From an uncultured Mailhella sp. (GTDB lineage: Bacteria; Desulfobacterota; Desulfovibrionia; Desulfovibrionales; Desulfovibrionaceae), in contig CALUPQ010000160.1 in NCBI GenBank assembly GCA_944322695.1, forward strand, positions 1 to 32,889: 32,889 nucleotides of DNA, written 5' to 3'. The position numbers and the translations under genes are program-made. This document shows, one piece after another, positions 9,650-17,176 of this stretch; the first letter of the stretch is position 1; each line of letters starts with the position of its first letter. The notes beneath the pieces are model-generated. The model made no database searches, was not told where the DNA came from, and saw only the letters and a list, made by a program, of their open reading frames with translations.

Positions 9650-10549
9650 ATGAAAATACTCTTCACGCTTCTGCTCGGCCTTGCGCTGAGCCTTCCTTCT
9701 TCCGCCCTCGCCGCTCAGAAAAACGTCGTGGCCTCGGTGTTTCCCGTATGGCTGCTGCTTCGGGAAGTGACGCGGGACGTGCCGGACGTCACCGTCGGCC
9801 TGCTTCTTCCCGCGGGCACCGGCTGCCCGCACGACTACGCCATGACGCCGCAGGACAGGCGCACCCTCGCCAGGGCCGACGTGCTCGTGATGAACGGCCT
9901 CGGACTGGAGAGCTTTCTCGGGGAACCCAAAAAAATTCGCGACCTAGTGAAGCCGGGTGCGGCGCTCATCGACGTTTCCCGCAACGTGGATGGTCTCATC
10001 GAAGAAGAAGGGCACGAAGGACACGGGCACGGCGCGAATCCCCACATTTTCGCCAGCCCCTCCATGATGGCGCAGATGGCCGTCTCTCTGGCCGCGCAGC
10101 TTTCCGAAACGGACAGGGAGAACGCCGCCCTGTATGAAGCCGGCGGAAAGCGTGCCTCGGCCGCCTTTTCCGAGCTGGCAGAAGAATGCGCCGCCGCCGG
10201 AGAACGCCTGGGGCACAAGGGCGTGGTGACGCAGCACGACATTTTCGGCTATCTCGTCCGCGACATGGGCCTGAGAGTGGACGGCCTCATTCAGCCCCAC
10301 GAAGGGCAGGAGCCTTCCGCGCGCGAAATGCTCGACCTCGTGCGGCTCATCCGCGGCAAAGGCACGGCCGCCGTCGTCACCGAACCGCAGTACCCGGCCC
10401 GCACGGGCCAGACGCTGGCCGAGGAGACCGGCGTTCCCTGCATCGAGCTCGACCCCGTGGCCACCGGCCCGGAGGACGCCCCCATGGACTATTATGAAAA
10501 AGTGATGCGCGAAAACATGCGCACGCTGGAGGAACGCCTTGGCCGCTGA
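9650..10549 (+). CDS. znuA: Metal (zinc/manganese) ABC transporter substrate-binding protein, ZnuA/TroA family
   Basis: This is a 299-residue periplasmic cluster-9 solute-binding protein. A Sec signal peptide ends at ALA|AQK near residue 22. Likely metal ligands are H61 (GCPHDYAM), H132 (NPHIF) and H196 (TQHDIF), with an acidic fourth ligand near the C-terminus. A short His/Glu-rich loop, EEEGHEGHGHG (about 118-128), sits just before H132, as in zinc-specific ZnuA proteins. This favours zinc, though manganese cannot be excluded. The gene heads an operon with the ATPase and permease and overlaps the ATPase gene by 11 bp. Confidence 0.88.
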   Translation: MKILFTLLLGLALSLPSSALAAQKNVVASVFPVWLLLREVTRDVPDVTVGLLLPAGTGCPHDYAMTPQDRRTLARADVLVMNGLGLESFLGEPKKIRDLVKPGAALIDVSRNVDGLIEEEGHEGHGHGANPHIFASPSMMAQMAVSLAAQLSETDRENAALYEAGGKRASAAFSELAEECAAAGERLGHKGVVTQHDIFGYLVRDMGLRVDGLIQPHEGQEPSAREMLDLVRLIRGKGTAAVVTEPQYPARTGQTLAEETGVPCIELDPVATGPEDAPMDYYEKVMRENMRTLEERLGR

Positions 10550-11333
10550 CCTGTCCGCCGATACTCCCGCCATCGTCTTCGACCACGTGAGCGTGACCAG
10601 AAGCGGGCTCAACATTCTCGACCAGGTGAACGCCGCCGTGCCCGCGGGCAGCTGCACCGTGCTCATCGGACCCAACGGCGCGGGCAAGACCACGCTGCTG
10701 CTCGCGCTGCTCGGGGAAGTGGGCTACAGAGGCCGCATCACCCTCGGCGGCGGAAAGGGCCTGCGCATAGGCTACGTGCCGCAGAAGCTCATGCTGGACA
10801 GAGGCATGCCCTTCACCGTGGCGGAATTTCTCTGCATGGGCGTGCAGAAGCGCCCCCTGTGGCTGGGGCTTTCCCGCAAGGCGAAGGAGCAGGCCCTTGC
10901 CCTGCTCGACGAAGTGCACGCCGCGCACCTCATGAAGCGCCGGGTGGGCACGCTCTCCGGCGGAGAGATGCAGCGCGTGCTGCTGGCGCTCGCGCTGCAG
11001 CAGAAGCCCGAGCTTCTGGTGCTGGACGAGCCTTCCGCCGGCGTGGACTTCGAAGGCGGACGCCTGTTCTGCGAACTTCTGGACGATTTGCGCAAAAGCC
11101 AGGGCTTCACGCAGATAATGGTCAGTCACGACCTCGGCATGGTGGCCCATCACGCCACCTGCGTCATCTGCCTCAAGCGCCGCGTCATCGCCCAGGGCAC
11201 GCCGCGCGACGTGCTCACCGGCGACGTGCTGCAAACCCTGTTCGGCATGCACATGGGCCTCATCTGCGCCGAGGACCATCTGCACGCCATGCCGAACGCC
11301 GCCCGCAAAGACGGGGAGCATCATCATGACTGA
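10539..11333 (+). CDS. znuC: Metal ABC transporter ATP-binding protein, ZnuC-like
   Basis: This is a 264-residue ABC ATPase. Walker A is GPNGAGKT at 44-51, the signature LSGGEMQR at 139-146, Walker B LVLDEPSAGVD at about 160-170, and the H-loop is in VSHDLGMV. The start is a TTG at 10539: a GGAGG sits just upstream inside the end of znuA, and no ATG is well placed. The C-terminus is histidine-rich (DGEHHHD), a possible metal contact, as in some zinc ATPases. The gene overlaps znuA by 11 bp and the permease gene by 8 bp. Confidence 0.9.
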   Translation: MAADLSADTPAIVFDHVSVTRSGLNILDQVNAAVPAGSCTVLIGPNGAGKTTLLLALLGEVGYRGRITLGGGKGLRIGYVPQKLMLDRGMPFTVAEFLCMGVQKRPLWLGLSRKAKEQALALLDEVHAAHLMKRRVGTLSGGEMQRVLLALALQQKPELLVLDEPSAGVDFEGGRLFCELLDDLRKSQGFTQIMVSHDLGMVAHHATCVICLKRRVIAQGTPRDVLTGDVLQTLFGMHMGLICAEDHLHAMPNAARKDGEHHHD

Positions 11334-12189
11334 CCTTTCCTGGCTCTTCTCTCTGGCCTCCATGTTCCCGCTGGACGGCATGGACATGCGCTTCATGCAG
11401 CGCGCGCTGGTGGCTCTTGTCCTGCTTGCGCCCATGACCGCCGCCCTCGGCGTGCAGGTGGTGCACTACCGCATGGCCTTCTTTTCCGACGCCGTGGGCC
11501 ATTCCGCCTTCGCGGGCGTGGCCGTGGGCCTCATTCTCGGGGTGGACCCGCACATTTCCATGCCGCTGTTCGGCCTCGCGGTGGGGCTTGTCATCATGTT
11601 CATGCAGCGCTTCAGCGCCCTGCCTTCGGACACGGTCATCGGCGTGGTGTTCTCCGCCGTGGTGGCCGGCGGTCTCGCCGTGGTCAGCCGCAACAACACC
11701 GTGGCGCGCGATTTGCAGCAGTTCCTCTACGGCGACATCCTCACCATGACGGAGACCGACATTCTCTGGCTGCTCGCTCTCTTCGCCCTGTTCGTGCTGT
11801 TCCAGACATTCGCCTTCAACCGCCTGCTCTACGCGGGCACGAGCAACATCATCGCCAAGGCGCACCGCGTGCCCGTGGCCCTGTGCGAATACCTTTTCGC
11901 CGCCCTGCTCGGCCTCGTGGTCATGTTCTCGGTGTGGGGCGTGGGCGTGCTCCTGGTCACGGCCATGCTCACCGTGCCCGCGGCCTCGGCCCGCAACTTC
12001 GCACGAAGCGCGGGCGGAATGTTCTGGTGGGCCATGCTCGTGGGCACAAGTTCCGCCGTGGCCGGGCTTTCCCTGTCCGTGCAGCCGTGGATGGGAACCG
12101 CCACGGGCGCCACCGTCATTCTCGTGGCCTGCCTGTGGTTCCTCATAAGCGTGGTGGCCGCCTCCATCCGCAACGAACGCCAGTTATGA
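11326..12189 (+). CDS. znuB: Metal ABC transporter permease, ZnuB-like (ABC-3 family)
   Basis: This is a 287-residue inner-membrane protein of the ABC-3 permease family, with about eight hydrophobic segments. The family motif region MAFFSDAVGHSAFAGVAVGL lies at about 48-67, and VGVLLVTAMLTVPAASARNF is near 205-224. It forms the homodimeric channel for the metal delivered by the ZnuA-like protein and is powered by the ZnuC-like ATPase. It begins inside the ATPase gene (8-bp overlap), so translation is probably coupled. A terminator lies directly after its stop. Confidence 0.9.
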   Translation: MTDLSWLFSLASMFPLDGMDMRFMQRALVALVLLAPMTAALGVQVVHYRMAFFSDAVGHSAFAGVAVGLILGVDPHISMPLFGLAVGLVIMFMQRFSALPSDTVIGVVFSAVVAGGLAVVSRNNTVARDLQQFLYGDILTMTETDILWLLALFALFVLFQTFAFNRLLYAGTSNIIAKAHRVPVALCEYLFAALLGLVVMFSVWGVGVLLVTAMLTVPAASARNFARSAGGMFWWAMLVGTSSAVAGLSLSVQPWMGTATGATVILVACLWFLISVVAASIRNERQL

Positions 12190-12190
12190 C

Positions 12191-12222
12191 AAAAAGGGAG
12201 AAGCTCGGACTTCTCCCTTTTT
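12191..12222 (+). terminator. Rho-independent terminator of the znuACB operon
   Basis: A perfect 13-bp stem, AAAAAGGGAGAAG (12191-12203) with CTTCTCCCTTTTT (12210-12222), has a 6-nt loop. The A- and T-runs make it potentially bidirectional. It starts one base after the stop codon. Confidence 0.92.
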
Positions 12223-12400
12223 CATGCTCTCCTTCTTCCGCGAGGGCCGCGCCGGGTTCTCCTCCCCGCCTTTCCGCGCCCTGCCTGTTCCCGCTCCTCT
12301 TATCCCTGCCGATGCGGAATAATTCCGCCATGAATGAGTCCCTGCCCACTTTATCATTCCGCAACTCTCCGGCTCCCATTCCCGAGCGGGCAAGGCGGAC

Positions 12401-12428
12401 TTGATGTTTCTCTGCAACGCGCTACACT
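12401..12428 (+). promoter_or_regulatory. Weak promoter candidate for the 4Fe-4S protein gene
   Basis: TTGATG (12401-12406), a 16-bp spacer and TACACT (12423-12428) match the sigma-70 boxes at 4 of 6 positions each. If used, the 67-bp repeat would form part of the mRNA leader. Confidence 0.3.
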
Positions 12429-12429
12429 T

Positions 12430-12496
12430 GTTCCGTCAAAACGAGCGTATGACAGACGCCGCTGCGGAGCGTACAGACGCATGAACGCCGTCCTTC
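12430..12496 (+). repeat. 67-bp dispersed repeat, copy A
   Basis: It matches the reverse complement of 14375-14441 at about 63 of 67 positions without gaps. All four differences are transitions. The two copies form an inverted pair about 1.9 kb apart. Confidence 0.85.
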
Positions 12497-12604
12497 CGCC
12501 ATCTGCAACGCTGTTGCAAGGCCGCCCTCCCCCTTGTTCGGATACCTTCCGACTGCCGCGGAAAGCCGCCTTTCCCCGCTCAGACGCCAGCAAAGGAGAT
12601 TTTC

Positions 12605-13873
12605 GTGGGACATCACCTCATGCTTGAAAAGCAGTCCGCCTACGGACGCATGATTGACCGGCTCAACCGCTTTCCTCAGGGTGCGCCGGAATCGGAAACG
12701 CTCTACTCCATTCTGAAAATGCTCTTCACGGAGAAGGAGGCCGACCTCGTGGCGCAGATGCCCATTCGCCCCTTCACCGCAGCCGACGCCGCAAAACGCT
12801 GGAAAATATCCGAAACCGAGGCGCACAACATTCTGGACAACCTGGCCTCCCGCGCCATGCTCGTGGACATGGACGTGAAAGGCGAGCAGATGTACTGCCT
12901 GCCCCCGCCCATGGCGGGCTTCTTCGAATTTTCCATGATGCGCGTCAGAAAGGACGTGGACCAGAAAACCCTCGCCGAGCTCTTCAACCAGTACATCAAC
13001 GTGGAAGAGGACTTCATGCGCGAGCTCTTCGTCACCGGCGACACGGGCCTCGGCCGCGTGTTCGTGCAGGAGCCCACGGTGAAGGAGCCCTACGCCATGG
13101 AGATTCTTGACTGGGAGCGCGCCACCAACGTCATTGAAACCGCGTCCCAGTGCGGCATAAGCATGTGCTACTGCCGCCACAAGAAGCAGCACCTCGGCAC
13201 GGCGTGCGACGCGCCCATGGACATCTGCATGACGTTCAACACCGCGGCCCACTCGCTCATCAAGCACGGACACGCGCGGGAAGTGAGCAAGAGCGAATGC
13301 CTCGAGCTTCTGCATCAGGCATGGGAGCACAACCTCGTGCAGTTCGGCGAGAACGTGCGCGAAGGCGTGAACTTCATCTGCAACTGCTGCGGCTGCTGCT
13401 GCGAGGCTCGCGGCGCGGTCAAGCGCTTCCAGATGACGCAGACCATCCATTCCAACTTCATCATGCACATGGACGAATCGGCCTGCGTGAAGTGCGGCCG
13501 CTGCGTCGACCTGTGCCCGGTGAACGCCCTCACCATGGTGCGCGAGGCGGACGGCACGCGCCGCATCGACTTCAACGCCGAACTGTGCCTCGGCTGCGGC
13601 GTGTGCACGCGCGGCTGCGCCAAGGGCGCGGTCACGCTGGTGCCCCGGCCGGAGCGCACCATCACCCCGCTCAACACCACGCACCGCGCCGTGGTCATGG
13701 CCACCGAGCGCGGCAACCTTCAGGACCTCATCTTCGACAACCGCATGCTCTTCAGCCACCGGCTGCTGGCGGGCGTGCTCGGCTCCATCCTCAAGATGCC
13801 CGCGGTGAAGCGCTCCCTTGCGCAGAAGCAGCTCAAGTCCCGCTTCATCGAGAAAATCTGCGAAAAGCTCTGA
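12605..13873 (+). CDS. Cysteine-rich 4Fe-4S ferredoxin-domain protein with winged-helix-like N-terminus
   Basis: This 422-residue protein is probably cytoplasmic. The GTG start at 12605 follows an AAGGAGA Shine-Dalgarno; the next in-frame ATG is at 12620. Residues about 55-100 (FTAADAAKRWKISETEAHNI) resemble a winged-helix fold. A middle region carries C183, C188, C190, H192, H196, C201 and C208, then a dense CNCCGCCC cluster at about 259-266. Two classical 4Fe-4S motifs follow: CVKCGRCVDLCP (294-305) and CLGCGVCTRGC (328-338). The protein ends in a basic helix. Proteins of this type occur in sulfate reducers and other anaerobes, but I know of no established function. Electron transfer or redox sensing is an inference from the clusters. 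It is a single-gene unit with its own terminator. Confidence 0.85.
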   Translation: MGHHLMLEKQSAYGRMIDRLNRFPQGAPESETLYSILKMLFTEKEADLVAQMPIRPFTAADAAKRWKISETEAHNILDNLASRAMLVDMDVKGEQMYCLPPPMAGFFEFSMMRVRKDVDQKTLAELFNQYINVEEDFMRELFVTGDTGLGRVFVQEPTVKEPYAMEILDWERATNVIETASQCGISMCYCRHKKQHLGTACDAPMDICMTFNTAAHSLIKHGHAREVSKSECLELLHQAWEHNLVQFGENVREGVNFICNCCGCCCEARGAVKRFQMTQTIHSNFIMHMDESACVKCGRCVDLCPVNALTMVREADGTRRIDFNAELCLGCGVCTRGCAKGAVTLVPRPERTITPLNTTHRAVVMATERGNLQDLIFDNRMLFSHRLLAGVLGSILKMPAVKRSLAQKQLKSRFIEKICEKL

Positions 13874-13960
13874 TGCCCGTTCCGCCCCGGAACGCCTTTT
13901 CGGGACGGCGCGAAAGGCAGGCCCTTTCCCAAAGGGCCGCCCGTCTCATGTTCTTCCCGG
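13874..13960. other. Short 3' region of the 4Fe-4S gene
   Basis: Untranslated sequence between the stop codon and the terminator; nothing else is seen. Confidence 0.5.
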
Positions 13961-14012
13961 TCCCTTCCAAGCGCGCCTTCCGCCAAAGCGCCGCTTGGAA
14001 GGGACTTTTTCT
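13961..14012 (+). terminator. Terminator after the 4Fe-4S protein gene
   Basis: A perfect 13-bp stem, TCCCTTCCAAGCG (13961-13973) with CGCTTGGAAGGGA (13992-14004), has an 18-nt loop and is followed by CTTTTTCTT. Confidence 0.78.
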
Positions 14013-14130
14013 TAAAAAAATCCCCGCCTTCCGTCTCCGTGCCATGAAAACGCCCTCGAAAAAAGCGCGCCGCCTTCCGCACCGGCAGGCAAAGACAACG
14101 ACCGAAAGGCGGCTCACCGGAAAAGGGCAT

Positions 14131-14169
14131 AAAAAAAGAACGGGCAGTCATGTCCGTTCTTTCTTTTTT
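14131..14169 (-). terminator. Bidirectional terminator downstream of the tRNA(CAU) gene
   Basis: AAAGAACGG (14135-14143) pairs with CCGTTCTTT (14154-14162). Poly-T follows on the plus strand and, read on the minus strand, seven T. It starts just past the tRNA 3' end and should stop the tRNA transcript. Confidence 0.8.
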
Positions 14170-14174
14170 TGGGG

Positions 14175-14250
14175 TGGTGGACCCGGCAGGCTTCGAACCT
14201 ACGACAATCCGGTTATGAGCCGGGGGCTCTACCAACTGAGCTACGGGTCC
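14175..14250 (-). tRNA. tRNA with CAU anticodon, probably tRNA-Ile2 (lysidine type)
   Basis: A 76-nt cloverleaf on the minus strand with the CCA end encoded. The acceptor stem is GGACCCG paired with the 3' CGGGTCC, the D-arm contains AGCTCAGTTGGTAGAGC, the anticodon loop is CTCATAA, and the T-arm contains GGTTCGAAG. The CAU anticodon can mean elongator Met, initiator Met or Ile2. The GGACCC acceptor stem with C4-G69 and C5-G68 resembles tRNA-Ile2, which TilS converts to lysidine at position 34. Initiator features (three G-C pairs in the anticodon stem next to the loop, and an unpaired position 1) are absent. Ile2 is preferred, but elongator Met remains possible. Confidence 0.88.
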
Positions 14251-14259
14251 AACAGCGGG

Positions 14260-14288
14260 AACATACCCCGTTTGCCCCGCCTTGGCAA
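14260..14288 (-). promoter_or_regulatory. Promoter of the tRNA(CAU) gene
   Basis: On the minus strand, TTGCCA (14283-14288), a 17-bp spacer and TATGTT (14260-14265) end about 10 bp before the tRNA 5' end. The -35 matches at 5 of 6 positions. The same -35 hexamer stands before tRNA-Leu. Confidence 0.6.
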
Positions 14289-14702
14289 GGGAAAAGGCAC
14301 GTACTTTAAAAAAACAATCCTCTTAGGCATTTCCGCCCGCAGAAAAGAAGGCGTCCCCGGCAGCTTGCAACGGCGAAGGACGGCGTTCATGCGTCTGCAC
14401 GCTCCGCAGCGGCGTCCGTCATACGCCCGTTTTGGCGGAACGCCTGAGGAAGACGAAATGCTCCCGCCTCCACAGGCCACGGGAATGACGCCGCCTTGCC
14501 GCTCTTCCCGCTCGGAAAGGAATCAGTCGGCGTGGCGCGGGCGCTTCTTCCTGCGCTCCGCGTCCAGAGGACACGAGCCGCGCTCAACGCCGTTGCAGCG
14601 ACCGAGCCCTTCCATCATGGCAAGGCGCGCCCCTTCGGTCCCTCCGGCGTGTCTCTTCGAGCACTCCGGCGAAGCCTTCCGCTCCGGCAGCCCGAAAACG
14701 CG
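14289..14702. other. Non-coding spacer between tRNA(CAU) promoter and rubrerythrin terminator
   Basis: No gene is supported on either strand. It contains copy B of the 67-bp repeat (14375-14441). Confidence 0.55.
14375..14441 (-). repeat. 67-bp dispersed repeat, copy B (inverted)
   Basis: The reverse complement matches 12430-12496 at about 63 of 67 bases. Together the two copies bracket the 4Fe-4S protein gene and the tRNA(CAU) gene. Confidence 0.85.
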
Positions 14703-14733
14703 AAAAGCCCCCTCCCGCAGAGCGGAAGGGGGC
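14703..14733 (-). terminator. Terminator downstream of rubrerythrin
   Basis: GCCCCCTCCCGC (14707-14718) pairs with GCGGAAGGGGGC (14722-14733) with one wobble position. On the minus strand TTTTCGCGTTTT follows. It lies about 120 bp past the rbr stop. Confidence 0.7.
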
Positions 14734-14855
14734 AGAGCTTCAATCCGGCCGGTGGCGTTCCTTTCCGTGCGCATCACGCGGGAGAAGGACTCCGTGCGGC
14801 GCACGCTGCGTCCGCACAGGCACCCCCGCGCGCTCACCACGGCCGGTTCAGCGGC

Positions 14856-15419
14856 TTAGAGAGCCTGAAAGTATTCGCGCGGATGGGCGCAGGCCGGGCA
14901 GGATTCGGGAGCTTCAAGGCCTTCATGCACATAGCCGCAGTTCTGGCAGCGCCACACGCGGGGCTTGTCGGACTTGAACACGGTGCCCGCTTCGATGGCG
15001 GCGGCGAAGGCGAGGAAGCGCTCTTCGTGATGCTTTTCGGCCACGGCGATGTTGCGCATGACGGCGGCGATGGCGGGGAAGCCTTCGGCGTCGGCCACGT
15101 CGGCGAAGGAGGGATACATGTCGGAGTATTCCTCGTTTTCACCGGCAGCGGCGGCCTTCAGGTTGTCGAGGGTGGAACCGATGACGCCGGCGGGATAGCT
15201 GGCCGTGATTTCCACGTTGCCGCCTTCGAGGAACTTGAACAGGCGCTTGGCGTGTTCCTTTTCCTGATTGGCGATTTCTTCAAAGGCCTTCTGCATTTCC
15301 ACATAGCCGTCCTTCTTGGCCTGAGAGGCGAAGTAGGTGTAGCGGTTGCGGGCCTGGGATTCGCCGGCGAAGGCGATGAGAAGATTCTTTTCGGTCTGAG
15401 TACCTTTCAAAGATTTCAT
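14856..15419 (-). CDS. rbr: Rubrerythrin
   Basis: This is a 187-residue cytoplasmic rubrerythrin that reduces hydrogen peroxide with electrons from rubredoxin or NADH-linked donors in anaerobes. The N-terminal four-helix domain (1-145) carries the diiron ligands, read as E20, E53, H56, E94, E97, E128 and H131. The C-terminal rubredoxin-like domain binds one Fe(Cys)4 through C158, C161, C174 and C177 (CQNCGYVHEG and CPAC). The length is standard. The start has AGGAG upstream. It lies 32 bp behind the perR-like gene on the same strand, so both are probably on one transcript, as in other Desulfovibrio-type genomes. Confidence 0.96.
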   Translation of the reverse strand: MKSLKGTQTEKNLLIAFAGESQARNRYTYFASQAKKDGYVEMQKAFEEIANQEKEHAKRLFKFLEGGNVEITASYPAGVIGSTLDNLKAAAAGENEEYSDMYPSFADVADAEGFPAIAAVMRNIAVAEKHHEERFLAFAAAIEAGTVFKSDKPRVWRCQNCGYVHEGLEAPESCPACAHPREYFQAL

Positions 15420-15451
15420 GGCAAAACTCCTGGTGGCAGAGAAAGGGGTGG

Positions 15452-15889
15452 TCAGCAGGCGCGCCTCTGATTCGCTTCCTGCATCTCTTCCGCCAGCTCG
15501 GCGGACTTGCGCTCACATTCCTCACAGATGCCGTCATATTCCACGCGCACGGTGGTGACTCTGAACCCGGGAACGCTCAGCGTTCCTATGCCGGGCTCAT
15601 CCTTCCCGTCGGTAAACACGTCGGCCACACGCCCGCACACATGGCAACGCACATGGCGGTGCGGTTCCACTCTTCCGTCGAAACGACGCATGGTTCCGGC
15701 GGAGTCAATCTTCAATACTTCGCCCATGTCCGCCAGAAGGTCCAGATTCCTGTACACGGTTCCCAGACTGATGTGCGGCATGCGGGCCTTGACGATGGTG
15801 TAGAGCTCATCCACCGTGGGATGGGTATCCACCTTGCGCAGTTCTTCAAGAATGATGCGGCGCTGATTCGTCATCCTTGTCTTGGGCAT
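15452..15889 (-). CDS. perR: Fur-family transcriptional regulator, PerR-like
   Basis: This is a 145-residue Fur-family repressor. The N-terminal winged helix includes THPTVDELY (22-30) and the recognition helix SLGTVYRNLDLL (41-52). The dimerisation domain has HRHVRCHVCG (77-86) and a second CxxC at C122 and C125, which should form the structural zinc site with C82 and C85. Histidines H23, H77 and H79 can serve the regulatory metal site. Its position directly before rubrerythrin supports a peroxide-sensing PerR role; Fur or Zur activity cannot be excluded from sequence. GAGGAG precedes the ATG. A Fur-like palindrome overlaps its promoter, suggesting autoregulation. Confidence 0.9.
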   Translation of the reverse strand: MPKTRMTNQRRIILEELRKVDTHPTVDELYTIVKARMPHISLGTVYRNLDLLADMGEVLKIDSAGTMRRFDGRVEPHRHVRCHVCGRVADVFTDGKDEPGIGTLSVPGFRVTTVRVEYDGICEECERKSAELAEEMQEANQRRAC

Positions 15890-15926
15890 GTTCGCTCCTC
15901 AAACTCATATCGCTTGTCTGAGATGT

Positions 15927-15955
15927 GTGATAACAATAATAAGAATGATTGTCAA
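15927..15955 (-). promoter_or_regulatory. Promoter of the perR-rbr operon
   Basis: On the minus strand a perfect TTGACA (15950-15955), a 17-bp spacer and TATCAC (15927-15932) lie about 40 bp upstream of the perR ATG. Confidence 0.7.
15929..15953 (-). promoter_or_regulatory. Candidate Fur/PerR box
   Basis: An AT-rich 25-bp imperfect palindrome, reading GATAACAATAAT on one side and AGAATGATTGTC on the other, covers the space between -35 and -10 of the perR promoter. About 7 of 12 positions are symmetric. The layout fits autorepression. The divergent hysB gene starts about 115 bp away, so it could also be affected. Confidence 0.5.
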
Positions 15956-16069
15956 TAAGTAAAAAAACAAAAAATCACGCCGGACTGGATGAGCCTCTGG
16001 GAAAATCATGGCCGACTCATGGAAAGAGGAGCACGTTCGAAGCAGCACCTTCATGCCGCAGGAGGCCCC

Positions 16070-17056
16070 ATGGACGAAGCTGAAACGGGCAACGGCCCTC
16101 TTTCCCGACGCATTTTTCTGCGCTCCTCTCTCATGACCGCGGCGCTTCTCGGCGTGACGCGGACGATGCGGCCCTGCGTGGCCGAAGCCCTTGCCGACAC
16201 GCTGCACGCCATGCGGCCGCCGGTGTTCTGGCTTCAGGGCATGGGCTGCACGGGCTGCTCGGTTTCCCTGCTCAACAGCCTGCACCCCGACATAGCGAAC
16301 GTGCTTCTGCACGTCATCCGCATGGACTTTCACCCCACGCTCATGGCGGACGAGGGGGAAGGCGCCATGGAATTCATGCTGCGCATGGCCAAAGAGCAGG
16401 ACAAAGGCTTCCTGCTGGTGGTGGAAGGCGCGGTTTCGGAGGAAAAGGAGGGGCGCTACTGCGTCATCGGCGAAGCGGGACATGAGGAGTTTCCCCTGTC
16501 CTCCACGCTTGCGCGCCTTGCGCCGCACGCCGCCGCGGTGCTCGCCGTGGGCACGTGCGCGGCCTACGGCGGGGTGAGCGCGGCCGAAGGCTCCGTCACC
16601 GGGGCCATGGGCGTGCAGGATTTCTTCCAGAAGAAAGGCATCGAAACGCCCGTGGTCAACATTCCGGGCTGCCCGCCGCACCCGGACTGGATGGTGGGCA
16701 CGCTGCTTCTGCTGCTGGACGCCGTGGAGCGCCTCGGCATGGCCGAAGGCGTGGCGGCGCTGGCTAAAAGCCTCGACTCCCGGGGCAGGCCGCTCGCCTT
16801 CTACGGCAACACCACGCATGAAAAGTGTCCCTACCTCTACCTGTTCGACGAGGGGCGCATGGCCGCCACCCTTGCGGACAAGGCGGGCTGCCGCTACGGC
16901 CTTGGCTGCAAGGGTCCCGGGGCCTGGTGCGACTCTCCCCTGCGGCGCTGGAACGGTCGCGTGAACTGGTGCGTGGAAAACGCCCTGTGCATAGGCTGCG
17001 TGCAGCCCGACTTTCCGGACGGGCAGTCTCCCTTCTACGAAAAGAATCTCTGGTAA
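16070..17056 (+). CDS. hysB: [NiFeSe] hydrogenase small subunit
   Basis: This is a 328-residue electron-transfer subunit. The start at 16070 follows AGGAGG and places a Tat signal at the N-terminus (LSRRIFLRSS, then a hydrophobic stretch), so the folded heterodimer is exported to the periplasm. The start at 15989 lacks this logic. Twelve cluster ligands can be read. The proximal cluster uses C60, C63, C163 and C201; the distal uses H250, C253, C274 and C280; the medial uses C287, C301, C307 and C310. Standard [NiFe] enzymes have Pro at the C301 position (NWP) and a medial [3Fe-4S]. Cys here (NWCVENALCIGC) predicts a medial [4Fe-4S], as in [NiFeSe] enzymes. The large-subunit gene follows after 120 bp. 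Confidence 0.93.
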   Translation: MDEAETGNGPLSRRIFLRSSLMTAALLGVTRTMRPCVAEALADTLHAMRPPVFWLQGMGCTGCSVSLLNSLHPDIANVLLHVIRMDFHPTLMADEGEGAMEFMLRMAKEQDKGFLLVVEGAVSEEKEGRYCVIGEAGHEEFPLSSTLARLAPHAAAVLAVGTCAAYGGVSAAEGSVTGAMGVQDFFQKKGIETPVVNIPGCPPHPDWMVGTLLLLLDAVERLGMAEGVAALAKSLDSRGRPLAFYGNTTHEKCPYLYLFDEGRMAATLADKAGCRYGLGCKGPGAWCDSPLRRWNGRVNWCVENALCIGCVQPDFPDGQSPFYEKNLW

Positions 17057-17176
17057 CGCCGCCGGCAAAGGCGGTCCCTCCGTCTTTCTGGCCGCTGGCA
17101 CGCTTCACCGAACGCCCCGCCGTCAGGGCGGGCTCTTACGCCTGCAGGAACGCGGGCGAGCTTCAAGGAAAAGACC

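Larger units (their letters stand above)
12223..12591. other. Spacer upstream of the 4Fe-4S protein gene
   Basis: No gene is supported. It holds a weak promoter candidate at 12401-12428 and one copy of a 67-bp repeat (12430-12496). Confidence 0.5.
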
